Notes under the pieces: generated by a model | What the model was told of the DNA's origin: nothing | Databases searched by the model: none | What the model saw: the letters and a program-made list of their open reading frames with translations, nothing else | Assembly: GCA_012513235.1 (NCBI GenBank) | Contig: JAAZCO010000253.1 | Span: 1-8,489, forward strand | From: Gammaproteobacteria bacterium | Lineage (GTDB): Bacteria; Pseudomonadota; Gammaproteobacteria; Pseudomonadales; Pseudomonadaceae | DNA length: 8,489 nt | Direction of reading: 5' to 3' | Position numbers and translations under genes: made by a program | Shown: in pieces, positions 7,545 through 8,489 of the stretch | Position numbering within the stretch: the stretch's first letter is position 1 | Layout of the letters: the number at the start of each line of letters is the position of its first letter

Positions 7545-7997
7545 TTAAGTCAGTTGTGGTTTTTCTGCTAAAGGGTGGTTGCTCATAGCTATTAACGACT
7601 TGTGCTGCTGGTAGCGTTGTAAGCGCTGGCTTAATGCTTGTGGTAAGTATTGTGTTTCTCTAAAGCCGAGTTTGCGATAAAAATCGCCTAAGTCAGGGTG
7701 GCAAAATAGCCAAATAGGAGTGTCTTGATAAATCAGTTGAAGGTGTTCCAGTAAAAAGCGTGCTGCGCCGCAGGAGCGGTATTGTGGTGCGGTGAATAAA
7801 CTGGTTAGCCAATACCCTTGATCAATAGGTGAGAGGCATAGACCGGTAATGATTTCTGGTGCGCGCACAACCCAGGTCTGTGCTTGTTGTGTAATGCGCA
7901 TCGGACTGTTGTGATTACGGTAAAACTTCCGCAAAAGTGTTTGCTGTTCTTTAGCTAGTTGCTGGGCTGTGAGAGTGAGTGGGGTGTCGTGAATCAT
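7545..7997 (-). CDS. GNAT family N-acetyltransferase (150 residues)
   Basis: Transfers an acetyl group from acetyl-CoA to an unknown amine acceptor (family knowledge). Seen in the sequence: a hydrophobic strand followed by the acetyl-CoA loop, LFTAPQYRSCGAARFLLEHL (67-86), which is motif A with R74-x-x-G77-x-A79; then WLFCHPDLGDFYRKLGFRE (96-114), the usual strand plus the Tyr-x-x-x-Gly-Phe motif B. Length is typical for a single GNAT domain. The last ~35 residues are Gln/Arg/His-rich and lie beyond the core. No signal peptide or membrane segment. No good Shine-Dalgarno precedes ATG 7997, and the minus-strand hexamer TAGAAT (8013-8018) is only 15 bases upstream, so the transcript could have a very short leader; start confidence is moderate. 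It is upstream of mxtR in the same direction. The substrate cannot be told from the sequence. Confidence 0.85.
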   Translation of the reverse strand: MIHDTPLTLTAQQLAKEQQTLLRKFYRNHNSPMRITQQAQTWVVRAPEIITGLCLSPIDQGYWLTSLFTAPQYRSCGAARFLLEHLQLIYQDTPIWLFCHPDLGDFYRKLGFRETQYLPQALSQRLQRYQQHKSLIAMSNHPLAEKPQLT

Positions 7998-8230
7998 AAT
8001 AGTCTGGTTTCTATTCTAGGTGCTTAGGGTTAGCTTACTCAGTAGTCTGCGACACTGCCTAATCTTAAGGAGGTGTTTGGCACTTCTTAAAGTGCTTGTG
8101 CTGGGCATTAAGTTTTGCGGTGCTTTTATTGAGTGCGCTCTGTGAATGACTTGTTATATAGTGGAGTAGCTCTTTATGGGTGCCTTAAAGACGGTTTTTC
8201 AAGTATTTTGCATTTCTTTCTGATTAACTG
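7998..8230. other. Gene-free spacer between the GNAT gene and the tandem promoters
   Basis: No open frame of convincing length on either strand. It holds the likely upstream region of the GNAT gene, an orphan Shine-Dalgarno sequence with a following hairpin (8066-8095), and an A+T-rich part near 8195-8230 that abuts the first tandem promoter and could serve as its UP element. A possible weak plus-strand promoter (TTGAGT 8129-8134 with TTATAT 8154-8159) has a spacer of 19 bases, so I do not call it. Confidence 0.6.
8066..8095 (+). other. Orphan perfect Shine-Dalgarno followed by a hairpin
   Basis: TAAGGAGGTG (8066-8075) is fully complementary to the 16S rRNA 3' tail. Four bases later GCACTT (8080-8085) pairs with AAGTGC (8090-8095) around the loop CTTA. 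The only nearby start is TTG 8077, which opens a 22-codon frame (MALLKVLVLG...) to TGA at 8143-8145, but it sits 3 nt from GGAGG, too close for normal initiation. It could be a tiny hydrophobic ORF, a ribosome-binding decoy, or chance. Confidence 0.3.
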
Positions 8231-8258
8231 TTGACAGGCTGCATCGCTGCTGTAGAAT
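8231..8258 (+). promoter_or_regulatory. Strong sigma70 promoter P1 of a stable-RNA-type array
   Basis: TTGACA at 8231-8236 is a perfect -35 and TAGAAT at 8253-8258 a 5-of-6 -10, with 16 bases between. The discriminator GCGCACCTC is G+C-rich, as in growth-rate and ppGpp-controlled rRNA promoters. Upstream (8195-8230) is T-rich. Expected start is near 8265, pointing right. Confidence 0.85.
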
Positions 8259-8337
8259 GCGCACCTCGTTAGGCAAACAAGGTTTTACAGTTTAACGTAA
8301 GAGTTTGATTTTTAAGGAAATAACTTAAAAAATAAGC

Positions 8338-8365
8338 TTGACAGGTTCGCAGTGTTCTGTAGAAT
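8338..8365 (+). promoter_or_regulatory. Strong sigma70 promoter P2 of the array
   Basis: TTGACA at 8338-8343 and TAGAAT at 8360-8365 are separated by 16 bases, followed by the G+C-rich ACGCGGCC. The ~30 bases before the -35 are almost pure A/T (8303-8335), a good UP element for the alpha subunit. It lies 107 bases after P1 in the same direction. Confidence 0.88.
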
Positions 8366-8417
8366 ACGCGGCCTACCAGAGAGGTTCGAAAGAGTCTCAA
8401 CGGTAACAAGGAGTTTC

Positions 8418-8437
8418 AAGAAGCTTTAAAGTTTCTT
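8418..8437. repeat. Loopless palindrome in the UP region of P3
   Basis: AAGAAGCTTT abuts AAAGTTTCTT; the arms pair over 10 bp with one G-T wobble and no loop. It ends 11 bases before the P3 -35, where an UP element or an activator such as Fis would bind. A true protein site is possible but unproved. Confidence 0.35.
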
Positions 8438-8447
8438 AAAATAAACC

Positions 8448-8475
8448 TTGACAGATACTTCGGAGAGTGTAAAAT
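8448..8475 (+). promoter_or_regulatory. Strong sigma70 promoter P3, nearest to the right edge
   Basis: TTGACA at 8448-8453 and TAAAAT at 8470-8475 with a 16-base spacer, then ACGCCTCCTCGCTA to the window end. A G+C-rich start region of the CGCCTCC type is, from memory, common at Pseudomonas rRNA promoters. Its -35 flank resembles that of P2 (A+T-rich, then CTTGACAG), hinting at an old duplication. The transcribed gene lies outside the window, most likely a 16S rRNA leader; a tRNA cluster is the alternative. Confidence 0.88.
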
Positions 8476-8489
8476 ACGCCTCCTCGCTA

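Noticed and set aside
8168..8178. AGCTCTTTATG resembling an rRNA boxA antitermination site
   Set aside because: It lies upstream of all three promoters and would not be transcribed by them; the match stops after GCTCTTTA.
8299..8309. AAGAGTTTGAT, identical to part of the 5' end of 16S rRNA, between P1 and P2
   Set aside because: The match ends after 11 bases and what follows (TTTTAAGG) is unlike 16S rRNA. Two further strong promoters lie downstream, so this is not the rRNA gene; chance or leader sequence.

Overview
The window looks like chromosomal DNA from a member of the Pseudomonadaceae with fairly low G+C (near half by eye). I base this on a RapA of Pseudomonas-like length, a 1154-residue MxtR/CrbS-type transporter-kinase hybrid next to a GNAT acetyltransferase, and a tiny membrane protein that strongly resembles CcoM, a cbb3 oxidase subunit described in Pseudomonas stutzeri. 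No mobile element, CRISPR array, tRNA or rRNA gene body is visible.

Layout. Bases 1-2852 (minus) carry nearly all of rapA; its last codons and stop lie beyond the left edge. Diverging from it on the plus strand are three small genes: an unrecognised 103-residue charged soluble protein (3011-3322), an unrecognised 56-residue basic protein (3394-3564), and the ccoM-like 38-residue membrane protein (3691-3807). The last has its own promoter region with an FNR/ANR-type box (3613-3626), placed exactly as in class II FNR promoters, and ends at a textbook terminator (3842-3867). Converging on it is the long mxtR/crbS gene (3941-7405, minus). Its 3' end abuts a 12-bp stem-loop. Upstream of mxtR, in the same orientation, is a GNAT acetyltransferase (7545-7997).

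The right edge (7998-8489) has no convincing protein gene. Its last 260 bases hold three near-consensus sigma70 promoters in tandem, all pointing right, all with 16-bp spacers and GC-rich discriminators. This is the signature of a stable-RNA operon, most likely rRNA, beginning just past the window.

How the genes relate. The window is not one operon. Themes are transcription recycling (RapA), control of carbon/acetate metabolism (MxtR/CrbS by family knowledge; its LuxR-type partner regulator is not here) and low-oxygen respiration (CcoM-like protein under probable ANR control). The most interesting local points are the ANR-box/ccoM unit, the triple promoter array, the two unassigned small genes beside rapA, and an orphan perfect Shine-Dalgarno sequence followed at once by a hairpin near 8066-8095.
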